Numbered from the stretch's first letter, positions 7,054 through 16,154 are shown. The stretch is DNA of 52,141 nt from Patescibacteria group bacterium (GCA_019750255.1 JAIEOU010000006.1:1-52141); one strand, 5' to 3'. Notes: generated from the letters alone by a model not told the origin. Numbers and translations: made by a program.

Positions 7054-9639
7054 TTATGCACTGCCAGTGGTTGCTGTCTGTGCTCCAGTAACCACCGAGT
7101 TTCGTCGCATTGCCATCCCAATAATGAGAAGAATGAGACCGAAGGCAAGCACACCCATCGCCAGAACCATGTTGTACAGATCCTTTACTGAAGGGGTAAT
7201 AATTCCTTCAGTGGACGCCACCGTTGTCGCATCTGCATCGGTAACGGTAAAGGCTTCGGCCTGCTTTACAAAACTGAAGGGAGCACTTTTTGCAATAATA
7301 TCGCCAGTATTATCTGTTACCGCTACGAATATTTCATGCGCCCCATCTTCCAGTTCTTTATCAAACTGATAGACAAAACTACCATCAGCAGCTGTTCTCA
7401 GTGTCACCATCACTGGCGTACTATAAATAAATAGTGTCACATAACTATTAGGGAGCGCAACGCCCCTTATCTCGGCCTGAATGTCTGGCTGGCCTCGTGT
7501 CTCATCCGATTCAATTATTGGTGTGACAGTTTCAATCCGCAATACGTCGTCTCGAACAATTCCAAACTCCTTTGGTGAGGTAAAGGCGAGAAGTGCTTCA
7601 GCTACACTATCGAGTGGATTAAATCCACGCATAATCTCAGCGCCGTCAGAAACACCGTCACTGTCAGAGTCGGACCGAAGCGGATCGGTATCATAAAGGG
7701 TCTCCTCATCAAAATCAGATAGCCCATCCTGATCGGTATCGACAGCCGCGCTATTCCCACTACGGTCACGCAGGAGCGACTCAAAAGTTTCAACTCGTTC
7801 CTTGAGTCTGCCAAACTCGTCAGCGATAGTCGCATCAAGTTCTGTGGCCGTTACTGAGGATTCCCCCTCTATGATGGCAGTCTCGACCATTACGCTACGA
7901 GTCCGTTCTAGCTCTTCGTTTATGAGGGCCTGCAGGGCACTGTCCCCCGACTGAAACGCTGAGGCATAACGCATAAGCAGATCGTTCAGAGAGTCCTCCT
8001 GTGATTCGAAGATGCTTTCTATGAGAGGATTCATAACCGCCGTCTCGACAGGTCTGGCGGGTATGATCTCTGCCTGAGCCACACTCGGAACAGTACCGCT
8101 ACTCACTTGGCTACTCCCCGGCACCTCGATGAGCCCTGGTGTTATTGCTGGCGCAAAATACGCCGTGCGTGGCGGTGGTGGAATCGCACTCTCCTTAAGT
8201 TCAGTAATGGTCTCTGCCGTATTGGTTGTCGCCGGTCGCACAGCGGTCGTGGTGGCGACTGGAGGTAGCGACGGGGCACTTACTTCAATGACAACTCCGC
8301 GCGATGTAAACATGCCGGCCGGTGTTTTGACTCGGGCCGTAATGAAATAGTTACCTACTGGCAGACTACTTAATGACAGCCGGTGTATCCATCTCCCCTC
8401 CTCTAGCTTCCGTGCAGAAGCCAAAAAGTAAGGGGCTGTAGCATTGCTGCGTTGTGCAAAAAGCTCAACCGAAAGGGCGTCTGGTGATAGCAGCGACAAC
8501 AAAACCACGCCACTTTCTGGACGAGAGAGGGAGAGTGCAAGCCCTTGCAGGGGGGCGGTTACTACCTGAGGCTCAGCATTTATTGGTGCCATCGTGCTTG
8601 TCGAAGACGCTATAGGAGCACTGGCATCTGTCGTCGTGCGCAGTGATATTGACTCAAGCGCAGGTTCGTTACCGTCTTCAGTCTCAGAAATAGAAATCGT
8701 GCTCGAGAGTGTTGTGCGAGTTGGAATTGTAAAGCGTGGACCAGTAACTAATATTTGACTGCCATCACGAGCGGCTACCGCCTTGGCTCGGACATCATAT
8801 TCGCCTGGATCAAAATTTGTAGGCTGGAGCTCATAGCTATAGTCGGGGCCCACTGGTTCGCCAGAGCGTGCAAGCACTACGGACTTGTTCGTGACACGCG
8901 ACTGGGCAATCACCTCAAGTGAGGAGATGTACTCGGCGCGAACCACTAAACGTTCCGGGGACTCAATTATGGCTGGTGGTTTGGCAATAAAACTAACTGC
9001 CGGGGCTGGAATAGTCAAAATGGTCGGTACTCCGGCTGTATTAATGACTGGTGAATCAGGTGTTCCAATAGCTGGTGTAGTCGGCAACAGTGTACTGTTA
9101 GCGCACTCAACTGCACCACAGAGGAGAGCCGTTTGTACCGTATGCCACGTTGGAAAATAGGTGAAAGTAAATTGAGCCATGCCCAGACCCCCACATAACA
9201 GAAACACGATACCGAGTCTCGTAGCCCCCTTTGCAACGTAATCGGGAAAACGACTACGGTACCACTGTTGCAGGGCAGCAGCCTTGGCTAGTACACGAGC
9301 ACTGGCATTACTAGGGAGCATCACCTCAGTATCGTGTGTAGCCAACGTGACCGTTTCTGCTACGGTTGTGAAGACCTTGGCTCTTGGTTGTGTAGCAGGT
9401 TTCGCCGCGACGCGTACATGCACCGCTTCAGGTAATCCAATTTCATCAAAAATTTTCCGCACCACCCTTTGGGCAACTTCCTGACGCAACTCGTCGTCAC
9501 TCTTCTTTTTTGCTGGAGTAACCTTAGTAGAGCGTGGTTTCCTTTGCACAGAAGGAATAACCTCTTTAGAAGAAGCTTTTTTACCCACGACCCTAGGCGC
9601 CCGTGCCGGAGACGATTTCTTAGCTGGTTTTTCAGCCAT
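7054..9639 (-). CDS. Bitopic envelope protein with Ig-like and TSP3 calcium-binding repeats
   Basis: Predicted 862-residue membrane protein. The N-terminus (about 1-140) is Lys/Arg/Pro-rich and probably cytoplasmic, followed by a membrane helix (LGIVFLLCGGLGMAQF, about 142-160). A long external part rich in Ser, Thr and Pro follows. It contains a segment with FDPGEYDVRAKAV that resembles an Ig fold, thrombospondin type 3-like repeats (DTDQDGLSDFDE and SDSDSDGVSDGAE, about residues 633-675) that would bind calcium, and an Ig-like domain (about 725-800). A last membrane helix ends near the C-terminus. The ATG at 9639 is preferred over a GTG at 9672, because a TATACT box ends 7 bases before it. 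Function unknown; the kinase downstream may respond to it. Confidence 0.8.
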   Translation of the reverse strand: MAEKPAKKSSPARAPRVVGKKASSKEVIPSVQRKPRSTKVTPAKKKSDDELRQEVAQRVVRKIFDEIGLPEAVHVRVAAKPATQPRAKVFTTVAETVTLATHDTEVMLPSNASARVLAKAAALQQWYRSRFPDYVAKGATRLGIVFLLCGGLGMAQFTFTYFPTWHTVQTALLCGAVECANSTLLPTTPAIGTPDSPVINTAGVPTILTIPAPAVSFIAKPPAIIESPERLVVRAEYISSLEVIAQSRVTNKSVVLARSGEPVGPDYSYELQPTNFDPGEYDVRAKAVAARDGSQILVTGPRFTIPTRTTLSSTISISETEDGNEPALESISLRTTTDASAPIASSTSTMAPINAEPQVVTAPLQGLALSLSRPESGVVLLSLLSPDALSVELFAQRSNATAPYFLASARKLEEGRWIHRLSLSSLPVGNYFITARVKTPAGMFTSRGVVIEVSAPSLPPVATTTAVRPATTNTAETITELKESAIPPPPRTAYFAPAITPGLIEVPGSSQVSSGTVPSVAQAEIIPARPVETAVMNPLIESIFESQEDSLNDLLMRYASAFQSGDSALQALINEELERTRSVMVETAIIEGESSVTATELDATIADEFGRLKERVETFESLLRDRSGNSAAVDTDQDGLSDFDEETLYDTDPLRSDSDSDGVSDGAEIMRGFNPLDSVAEALLAFTSPKEFGIVRDDVLRIETVTPIIESDETRGQPDIQAEIRGVALPNSYVTLFIYSTPVMVTLRTAADGSFVYQFDKELEDGAHEIFVAVTDNTGDIIAKSAPFSFVKQAEAFTVTDADATTVASTEGIITPSVKDLYNMVLAMGVLAFGLILLIIGMAMRRNSVVTGAQTATTGSA

Positions 9640-9646
9640 TATAGGT

Positions 9647-9652
9647 AGTATA
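9647..9652 (-). promoter_or_regulatory. -10 box for a predicted leaderless mRNA (TSP3 protein - kinase operon)
   Basis: TATACT on the - strand ends 7 bases before the ATG at 9639, which places the transcription start at or next to the start codon. No convincing -35 box is seen. The uvrB stop is 51 bases upstream, with no clear terminator between. Confidence 0.4.
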
Positions 9653-9702
9653 CGGGAAAAGCGATCGCTCACTTCATGACTGATGGGGAGAAGGTCTGTG
9701 CG

Positions 9703-11766
9703 TTACTGTCGGGGTTTCTTCATGCGCCCCCTTCCTGGGGCCTTTTTTTTACCGAGAGAGGCTTCTAAGATTTTAATTTCATCCCGGATGATTGCCGCTG
9801 TTTCAAAGTCAAGAATTGCAACCGCTTCTTCCATCTGGCGACGTTTCTCTTTCATCGTGCCCTTCGGATCTTTCTTGAAGAGATCCATATCTACCCTGAG
9901 CAAGGTATCAACTGTTTGATCATGCTCAGTACGAAGCTGGTCAGCGATTGATTTAATCTCTTTAGCTATCGTCTGCGGCGTAATCCCATGCTTTTCGTTG
10001 TAAGCTACCTGAATAGCCCGGCGTCGTGTAGTTTCACCAATGGCGTAGGTGAGGGCTGGAGTCATTTCGTCAGCATAGAGCACAACTCGCCCATTAACGT
10101 TACGGGCTGCCCGACCAATCGTTTGGATGAGTGCCGTCGGACTACGGAGAAACCCTTGCTTATCGGCGTCGAGGATGGCCACCAGTTCTACTTCAGGTAA
10201 GTCAAGTCCTTCACGCAAAAGGTTTACTCCAACGAGACAGTCAAAAATTCCTTTACGAAAATCAGTGAGAATTTCAATTCGTTCTAATGTCTCCACATCG
10301 CTATGAATGTACTTAGTTTTAATTTTGCGGTCGGAAAGAAATTCTGAGAGGTCCTCGGCCATCTTCTTTGTTAGTGTGGTCGTGAGCACACGCGCCCCGC
10401 GCTTAATAATTTTTTCCGCTTCTAGGATAAAATCCTTTACCTGCCCGGGGTACGTACCCTTCTCGGTAATAGGCCGCAAATCAATTTCGGGATCTATGAG
10501 TCCGGTCGGGCGAATAATTTGTTCAATCATCGGCACTTTCGTCGCTTCGGCTTTCGCGTACTCGTACTTACCGGGAGTGGCTGACGTGTAGATCCGCTGC
10601 CCCACGCGGGCTTCAAACTCGCTGAAGTTAAGCGGGCGGTTATCAACGGCACTCGGTAGTCGAAACCCGTGTTCGACGAGCGTATCCTTACGTGACCGGT
10701 CACCCGCGTACATGCCGCCAATTTGTGGCAAGGTTACGTGCGACTCATCGATAATGGTTAGGAAGTCAGGCTTCCCTTCCTTGGTATGAGGAAAGTATGA
10801 AAGAAGAGTGTACGGTGCCTCACCCGGTTTTCGACGATCAAAATGGCGAGAATAGTTTTCAATGCCGTTACAAAAACCGACTTCGCGAATGAGTGCAAGG
10901 TCGTGCTCGGTACGTCGCCGGAGTCGCTCAGCTTCAAGTAATTTTCCTTCGACCTTAAATTTCTTAAGCTGGGTATCGAGCTCGAGCTTAATGTCGGCAA
11001 TGGCTACCTTTCGCTCATCCTCGGGCGTCACAAAGTGCTTGGCGGGAAATAAGAAAAATGTTTCTGGCTCCTCAATTATCGCCCGAGTTACCCCGTCAAT
11101 CTTTGTAATGTGACTGACAGTATTTCCGGTGAAGTTGAGTCGAAATATGGAGCGCTCGTTTGTCGGCATGATTTCAATGGTGTTGCCGACTGCTCTAAAG
11201 TGCCCAGGGGTAAGGTCCGCATTTGTCCGCTCAAAATACATAGCAACGAGCACCCTCAACATATCCGTGCGGTTCATCTCGTATCCCCTTTCAATTTTTC
11301 GGTGTACCTTTTCGTACTCATTAGGTGAACCAAGACCGTAAATGCATGATACCGAGGCTACAATAATTACGTCACTACGGGTGAGAAGCGCCTGGGTTGA
11401 GGCGTGTCGAAGACGATCAATTTCTTCATTAATCATCGCCTCCTTTTCAATAAAAGTATCAGACGTCGGCATGTATGCCTCCGGCTGGTAGTAATCGTAA
11501 TATGAAACAAAATAGTGCACTGCATTATGTGGAAAAAAGTCGCGATACTCTTGCGCCAGCTGGGCGGCAAGTGTTTTGTTGTGCGCAATTACCAGGGTCG
11601 GCTTTTGGACGTGCTGAATAATATTTGCAGCCGTAAAGGTTTTTCCTGATCCGGTAACACCAAGGAGCGTCTGGTGTTCGTGACCAGCTTCTATCCCCTT
11701 TGTTAGGAGTTCGATGGCCTTTGGCTGATCGCCTGCTGGCGTTTTTTCAGTAGAGATAGTGAACAT
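9703..11766 (-). CDS. uvrB: Excinuclease ABC subunit B
   Basis: DNA helicase-like core of nucleotide excision repair; it verifies damage, wedges a beta-hairpin into DNA and recruits UvrC. The 687 residues are full length for the family. Walker A GVTGSGKT is at 36-43. The beta-hairpin region VSYYDYYQPEAY, the DEAD-like DESH box, the helicase motif IGRAARN, and a C-terminal UVR coiled-coil (about 635-672) that contacts UvrC are all seen. The tail is Lys/Arg/Gly-rich. The gene starts 6 bases after tgt ends and has its own extended -10 box, so it may be transcribed both with tgt and alone. Confidence 0.96.
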   Translation of the reverse strand: MFTISTEKTPAGDQPKAIELLTKGIEAGHEHQTLLGVTGSGKTFTAANIIQHVQKPTLVIAHNKTLAAQLAQEYRDFFPHNAVHYFVSYYDYYQPEAYMPTSDTFIEKEAMINEEIDRLRHASTQALLTRSDVIIVASVSCIYGLGSPNEYEKVHRKIERGYEMNRTDMLRVLVAMYFERTNADLTPGHFRAVGNTIEIMPTNERSIFRLNFTGNTVSHITKIDGVTRAIIEEPETFFLFPAKHFVTPEDERKVAIADIKLELDTQLKKFKVEGKLLEAERLRRRTEHDLALIREVGFCNGIENYSRHFDRRKPGEAPYTLLSYFPHTKEGKPDFLTIIDESHVTLPQIGGMYAGDRSRKDTLVEHGFRLPSAVDNRPLNFSEFEARVGQRIYTSATPGKYEYAKAEATKVPMIEQIIRPTGLIDPEIDLRPITEKGTYPGQVKDFILEAEKIIKRGARVLTTTLTKKMAEDLSEFLSDRKIKTKYIHSDVETLERIEILTDFRKGIFDCLVGVNLLREGLDLPEVELVAILDADKQGFLRSPTALIQTIGRAARNVNGRVVLYADEMTPALTYAIGETTRRRAIQVAYNEKHGITPQTIAKEIKSIADQLRTEHDQTVDTLLRVDMDLFKKDPKGTMKEKRRQMEEAVAILDFETAAIIRDEIKILEASLGKKKAPGRGRMKKPRQ

Positions 11767-11772
11767 TAGTGC

Positions 11773-12972
11773 TTATGATAGCAGAATTCGCTCGCGTTCT
11801 TGCTTGGTGAAGTTAACGATAAAGTGAAGGTTGTGTATTGAAGCTAGATGAGCCGCCAGCATTTCGTGACTACGGAAGAGGTGTGATAGGTATGCCTTTG
11901 TGTGGATCCGGCTAATTTCACACGTCTGTGATTCGTCGAGCGGTGACAGGTCGTATTTATATTTTTCACTCTTAAGGTTTATTTTCTTTGGGCCACCCGT
12001 GGTGTGTACATAGATTGTACCGGTCCGCGCGAGCCTGGTTGGCGCAACGCAATCAAAGGTGTCGCAGCCAAGACGCACTCCTTCGAGAATATCTTCGGGT
12101 TCACCAATACCGAGAAGGTGGCGTGGCTTATCTTCTGGCAGGACCTCATTTACAACTCGCAACGCTTCACCGAGGTCGGCTTTACTGAAACTCCCACCAA
12201 TGCCGAACCCATCAAAGTCCATGGCCGAAAGCGTTCGTGCACTCTCTGCGCGTAGATCAAGATAGCGACCGCCCTGAACAACGCCGTAAAGACCCTGCTT
12301 TCGTTGCGCTTCGTAATTTTGCTTGTGGGCAAGAATACTTCGTTTTGCCCAGCGATGGGTGCGCTCCATTGCCTCCTTCTGGTACGCGTAATCAGCGGTC
12401 GGGCTCGTACATTCATCAAACGCCACGATTATATCGGCTCCGAGATCGTGCTGGATATCAATCGAGCGTTCGGCCGTAAAGCGATGCATACTACCGTCGA
12501 TGTGTGAGGTGAACGTTACGCCGTCTTCATCAACAATACAGAGCCGTCCATGTTCGCTCGCGAGCGCCTGACTATACACATTAAGACCATGATACTCTCC
12601 CTCTGTACTGACGTCGCCTTTGGCGAACTTAGTGACCCCTTTACCAAAAGCGGCACCGAGGGAAAAGACTTGAAATCCGCCTGAGTCGGTCATTGTGGGG
12701 AACTTCCACCCCGCAAAGGAGTGGATTCCTCCCGAGGCCTTAACTACATCCTGCCCTGGCTGTAGGAAAAGGTGATAGGTGTTAGAGATGATCATCTGCA
12801 GACCCACGTGCCGCTCCAAGTCTTCCGGCTTTAACGACTTGACCGTTCCGCGCGTTCCTACTGCCACAAAGGCCGGTGTTTCGATATCACCATGCGGAGT
12901 ATGAATAACACCAGCCCGGGCTAGTGTCCCGGGCTGTCGCTTTATCACCTCAAATGTGACTGGTTGTTTCAT
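11773..12972 (-). CDS. tgt: tRNA-guanine transglycosylase with a degenerate zinc site
   Basis: Exchanges guanine-34 of GUN-anticodon tRNAs for a queuosine precursor. 399 residues. Active-site motifs are kept: TDSGGFQVFS, FDECTSP, VVQGG, and GCDTFDCVAPTRLARTG with the nucleophilic Asp. Two things are odd. The usual C-x-C-x2-C zinc cluster before AYLSHL reads Q349-T-C351-E-I-S354, so only one Cys is left, plus the downstream His in SIHNLHF. There is also an extra segment of about 35-40 residues between SLGAAFG and VTFTSHIDGS. It is encoded 2 bases after the FKBP gene and just before uvrB. No queuosine-synthesis genes are visible, so it would rely on salvage. Confidence 0.93.
   Translation of the reverse strand: MKQPVTFEVIKRQPGTLARAGVIHTPHGDIETPAFVAVGTRGTVKSLKPEDLERHVGLQMIISNTYHLFLQPGQDVVKASGGIHSFAGWKFPTMTDSGGFQVFSLGAAFGKGVTKFAKGDVSTEGEYHGLNVYSQALASEHGRLCIVDEDGVTFTSHIDGSMHRFTAERSIDIQHDLGADIIVAFDECTSPTADYAYQKEAMERTHRWAKRSILAHKQNYEAQRKQGLYGVVQGGRYLDLRAESARTLSAMDFDGFGIGGSFSKADLGEALRVVNEVLPEDKPRHLLGIGEPEDILEGVRLGCDTFDCVAPTRLARTGTIYVHTTGGPKKINLKSEKYKYDLSPLDESQTCEISRIHTKAYLSHLFRSHEMLAAHLASIHNLHFIVNFTKQERERILLS
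11775..11783 (-). promoter_or_regulatory. Extended -10 box of uvrB
   Basis: TGCTATCAT on the - strand is a TGn-extended -10 element ending 8 bases before the uvrB ATG. It lies inside the last codons of tgt. It predicts an mRNA starting at or next to the start codon. Confidence 0.4.
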
Positions 12973-12974
12973 TT

Positions 12975-13520
12975 CTACTTAATTTCGAGTAGTTCAATCG
13001 AGAACACGAGCGTTGAGTTAGCGGGGATTGGACCAACGGCACGGTTTCCGTACCCTAGCTCTGCTGGAATTACCAAGATGCGCTTCCCGCCAACTTTCAT
13101 TCCCACCAAACCCTGTTCCCAGCCTGCAATCACACGACCTTCGCCAACAGTAAAGGTAAACGGTTCGCCACGCTTTTGTGAATTATCAAACTCTTCACCG
13201 CTTTGAAGTCGTCCGACATAATGTACTGCTACAGTATTACCAACCACGACTTCTTCCCCAGTTCCTACTGTAATGTCTTCAATCACAAGCTTTTCAAGAT
13301 TACCTCGATTATCAGCAGCTTCGTATAATGCTCGCACTCGCGCCTGCTCGTCCTGACCTCCGGTAGCACCGACAACGACAGCGCTCTGTGTCACCGCCGC
13401 TTGGTTATCGGTATGTTCAAGAGCACCGAGAACGGTCGTTTCCACGCGCAACAAATAGAGTGCCACCGCCATAACTGCGACACTGAGCCCCAACCCCACG
13501 GCTTCAAATTTACTTACCAT
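12975..13520 (-). CDS. Membrane-anchored FKBP-type peptidyl-prolyl cis-trans isomerase
   Basis: 181 residues. An N-terminal hydrophobic segment (about 7-25) is followed by a linker and a complete FKBP domain (about 80-181) with VAVHYVGRLQSGEEFDNS, VIAGWEQGLVGMKVGGKR and PAELGYGNRAVGPIPANS. This fits a foldase tethered outside the membrane that speeds proline isomerisation in exported proteins. The ATG at 13520, 10 bases after the CapA-like gene, is preferred over a TTG at 13568 that would run into the preceding gene. It is probably translated from the mRNA that begins at the AI-2E gene or further upstream. Confidence 0.93.
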   Translation of the reverse strand: MVSKFEAVGLGLSVAVMAVALYLLRVETTVLGALEHTDNQAAVTQSAVVVGATGGQDEQARVRALYEAADNRGNLEKLVIEDITVGTGEEVVVGNTVAVHYVGRLQSGEEFDNSQKRGEPFTFTVGEGRVIAGWEQGLVGMKVGGKRILVIPAELGYGNRAVGPIPANSTLVFSIELLEIK

Positions 13521-13530
13521 ATCAAGATTT

Positions 13531-14649
13531 TTATTGCGTAATAATAGCTGATTTCGTAGAAGTTGCAAGGAATGATAAGTCTATCGTTCCTGACCTTATT
13601 TCCGCTTCCAGTGCAGGATCACTTCTCTTGGCGAGCGCCCCCAGCAGTGAAATGGTACTTGTGCTAGTGGTCAAGCGTGGTTGGTTTTGTGACCCAATAC
13701 TAGTTACTGGTTGGAGAGTGAGCGCTAGGCTTGGTTTTATGTCAAACCTAACGGCGAGCCCGGTCTGCACGGCTGCAGAAAAGTATTGATCGAAGATAAA
13801 GTTACCGAGCGAATAAAGCACAAGGGTGTCACCTATACGTTCTACTGGTTGGACTACGTGAGGATGGTGGCCAACGATAATATCTACCCCTAGGGCGGCA
13901 AGCGTATTGGCCAGTTGACGCTGACGTGGACTAGCCTCCTCTATATACTCTTCACCCCAGTGTACAAACACCATTTGTATATCGCTCACGCTCTTGGCTG
14001 CTTCTATCGTTTCACTTAGTTCAGTAGTTGAAGGTTCAGCAAACAGTGTATGAAGGCCAATGAGAGCCACTCTCGTTTTCCCCAGCATAAGATACGAAAC
14101 ACTCGAACTTCCCAACTCTACTGGATGACCAAAGGAATCTATTCCCGTTTCCGTAAAGACTGCTCGCGTAAACGAAAGGTCTTGCGGCCCGCAATCGAGT
14201 GCATGATTGTTAGCCAATGAGACATGGGTTATTCCATTGTCTGCCAGCGCATCGGCTACCGTAGGTTGCACGGGAAAACGGAACGATTCTTCGTAGTTGA
14301 ATATAGTGTTTTTAGAAAAGCAACTCTCGAAGTTAATCAGTACATAACTTCCTATAAATGTATCTCGGACTGCCTTCCAAGGAAAATCAGCCCCGCGAAT
14401 CGCCATCCGCTCCCCTACCTGGCGCGACAACATGACATCACCAACCATCCATAAAGATGATGTGGCAGTGACCGGTAATTCTGTAGTAATGGGCTTTATA
14501 TCTGCTCCAGCCGGTGTCGATACTGCTCGGTGTGGTTCACTCTCTACAATGGGCTCATCATTGTTTTCCATTCCGGCGGCGACAAAGATCGCTACCAGCA
14601 TCAACGTAAAAGCTAGGAGTGAAAGAACAACCTCCTTACCACTTTTCAT
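13531..14649 (-). CDS. CapA-family exported metallophosphatase-like protein
   Basis: 372 residues with an N-terminal membrane anchor (about 8-26). The CapA/PgsA-type fold is recognised by MVGDVMLSRQ, LINFESCF, SLANNHALDCG, VFVHWGEEY, VGHHPHVVQPVE and YSLGNFIFDQ. These are the family's metal-binding and active-site segments. Relatives take part in poly-gamma-glutamate or capsule export, but many are of unknown substrate, so a surface-polymer role is only an inference. It overlaps the preceding small membrane protein by 14 bases and is followed by the FKBP gene. Confidence 0.85.
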   Translation of the reverse strand: MKSGKEVVLSLLAFTLMLVAIFVAAGMENNDEPIVESEPHRAVSTPAGADIKPITTELPVTATSSLWMVGDVMLSRQVGERMAIRGADFPWKAVRDTFIGSYVLINFESCFSKNTIFNYEESFRFPVQPTVADALADNGITHVSLANNHALDCGPQDLSFTRAVFTETGIDSFGHPVELGSSSVSYLMLGKTRVALIGLHTLFAEPSTTELSETIEAAKSVSDIQMVFVHWGEEYIEEASPRQRQLANTLAALGVDIIVGHHPHVVQPVERIGDTLVLYSLGNFIFDQYFSAAVQTGLAVRFDIKPSLALTLQPVTSIGSQNQPRLTTSTSTISLLGALAKRSDPALEAEIRSGTIDLSFLATSTKSAIITQ

Positions 14650-15073
14650 AAAAACTTACGACTGAGGCTGGATGAAAGAAACCATACTCAAGTGCGTACA
14701 TCGATAAACCGAGGCCGAGTATCGCGATGATAATTGCTAGTGACCATATAACAACATGATGACCCAAGGATAGCTCGCGGTCTGATGCTTTTGTTGCCAT
14801 ACTGGTAGAACCGGGAATAATAATGTCGATACCAAGTAGCTTAGATATCTCTTTAGCATTTAAATTACCGTCCGTTCGCAGAAGCTTTTGCATGCTGTCA
14901 GTGTCGCTCGCCGGTACGCCTTGATCACTGGACTGTAATAGTACTAACGCAGCATCAACTTCGACTTCCCGATAATGTGCACTCAATAAAACCGTCCGAA
15001 TTTCATCATTGCTCGCGGTCGGTGATACACCATTAATTTTTAGTACCCGTTCCAGGTGTTTTCGATCAAGCAT
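14636..15073 (-). CDS. Conserved-looking one-helix protein, function unknown
   Basis: 145 residues. The N-terminal half is soluble and helical: residues about 1-50 look like a small helical domain, and 60-85 form another, with KLLRTDGNLNAKEISKLLG resembling a short helix-turn-helix-like stretch. One membrane helix (about 107-128, VVIWSLAIIIAILGLGLSMYA) precedes a short Phe/Tyr-rich tail. It fits between the permease (3-base gap) and the CapA-like gene (14-base overlap), so it is almost certainly translated. No family was recognised. A cytoplasmic N-terminus tethered by the C-terminal helix is the simplest topology. Confidence 0.7.
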   Translation of the reverse strand: MLDRKHLERVLKINGVSPTASNDEIRTVLLSAHYREVEVDAALVLLQSSDQGVPASDTDSMQKLLRTDGNLNAKEISKLLGIDIIIPGSTSMATKASDRELSLGHHVVIWSLAIIIAILGLGLSMYALEYGFFHPASVVSFYEKW

Positions 15074-15076
15074 ATG

Positions 15077-16135
15077 TTAGGAATCAGCGTCGTGCTCACT
15101 CATCGGTTCTTCATTTACGATGTACTGGTGATACAGCTCGAGTAAAACCATGAACAAAGTCATGATAACAGGACCAATGATAAATCCGATAGGACCGAAG
15201 AGTGCAATACCACCGAGTGCTGAAAGGAGCGTCATAAACGGATGTAGTTTATTGCCGCGACTCATGAGGTATGGACCAAGGAAATTATCGATAGTGCCCA
15301 CCACCGTAGCGCCCCAAATCATCAAACCCACAGCACTTGCCGGAGACCCGGTAATGAAAAGGAATGCCACTGCCGGAACCATAATGACCATAGTCCCTAT
15401 CCCGGGAATGAGGGCACCAACTGCCGCCATAGAACCCCACAAAACAGCCTGCGGCACTCCAAAGATGGTAAAACCAATTGCTGCAAGAGTTCCCTGCAGG
15501 AGCGCTATAAGGACGGTTCCCGTAACAACCGAACGTACTGCCTGTGTCAGTCGGGCAAAAATAATGGCGTCTTCGCGTTCGGGAAGCGGACTAGCTTTAA
15601 TTATCAGCTTTAAAAACTCTTTACCGTCGCGGAAAAAATAGAATGATCCAATCAGTGCAATGACGAAAACAAAAAGCGTTGAGAGGGTGCCGGCGAAAAT
15701 TGCTCCTAAGTTACGGGTTAACCAAACAGCACTTTCGCGCAGTTGTTCCGTAACGTTTAGTTCGAATTCAGGTATAAATCGCTGAATTACTTGCTCAGCA
15801 CTCGTAACGTACTGTTCAATCGCGAGCTCCTGGCCTGAACCAAAACTTTGATAGAAAGAAACAGCTTCGCGAACGAGAATTGAAGATATGAGCACGAGTG
15901 GCAAAACCACCACCAACACTACAACCAGCGTCGTACACAACGAAGCTAGCGTACGGTTTTGTCTCGGGACGATACGCAGAATTCGCTCGTAAAGCGGATA
16001 GCAAATGATGACGATGATAACCGCTAACGCCAGGGCAGAGAAAAATGGCGCAACAATAAGCCACACCATATACGCAGCCGTAAGGAGAAGCGCGAAGAAG
16101 AAGGCATATTCGACAACTCGACGAATTGATGGCAT
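15077..16135 (-). CDS. AI-2E family transporter-like membrane protein
   Basis: 352 residues with about eight hydrophobic segments. The family pattern is clear: paired N-terminal helices, a soluble helical middle (about 105-170), then FVFVIALIGSFYFFRDGKEF and the conserved C-terminal block with AVLWGSMAAVGALIPGIGT and LHPFMTLLSALGG. Members are putative permeases, some linked to autoinducer-2 export or sodium/proton exchange; the substrate here is unknown. The ATG at 16135 is chosen because an extended -10 box ends 7 bases before it and a terminator lies just upstream. An alternative ATG at 16201 overlaps the stop of the small upstream peptide (ATGA) but would encode the terminator hairpin. 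Confidence 0.88.
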   Translation of the reverse strand: MPSIRRVVEYAFFFALLLTAAYMVWLIVAPFFSALALAVIIVIICYPLYERILRIVPRQNRTLASLCTTLVVVLVVVLPLVLISSILVREAVSFYQSFGSGQELAIEQYVTSAEQVIQRFIPEFELNVTEQLRESAVWLTRNLGAIFAGTLSTLFVFVIALIGSFYFFRDGKEFLKLIIKASPLPEREDAIIFARLTQAVRSVVTGTVLIALLQGTLAAIGFTIFGVPQAVLWGSMAAVGALIPGIGTMVIMVPAVAFLFITGSPASAVGLMIWGATVVGTIDNFLGPYLMSRGNKLHPFMTLLSALGGIALFGPIGFIIGPVIMTLFMVLLELYHQYIVNEEPMSEHDADS

Positions 16136-16142
16136 TGGTTTT

Positions 16143-16151
16143 ATAGTACCA
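16143..16151 (-). promoter_or_regulatory. Extended -10 box of the AI-2E gene
   Basis: TGGTACTAT on the - strand is a TGn-extended -10 element ending 7 bases before the ATG at 16135. It directly follows the terminator at 16155-16189, so it would begin a new transcription unit. Confidence 0.4.
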
Positions 16152-16154
16152 CAG

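Noticed and set aside
9725-9752. A hairpin followed by a run of eight T on the + strand inside the uvrB 3' end, resembling a terminator.
   Set aside because: It lies within the coding sequence for the Lys/Pro/Gly-rich UvrB tail, and no + strand gene ends there.
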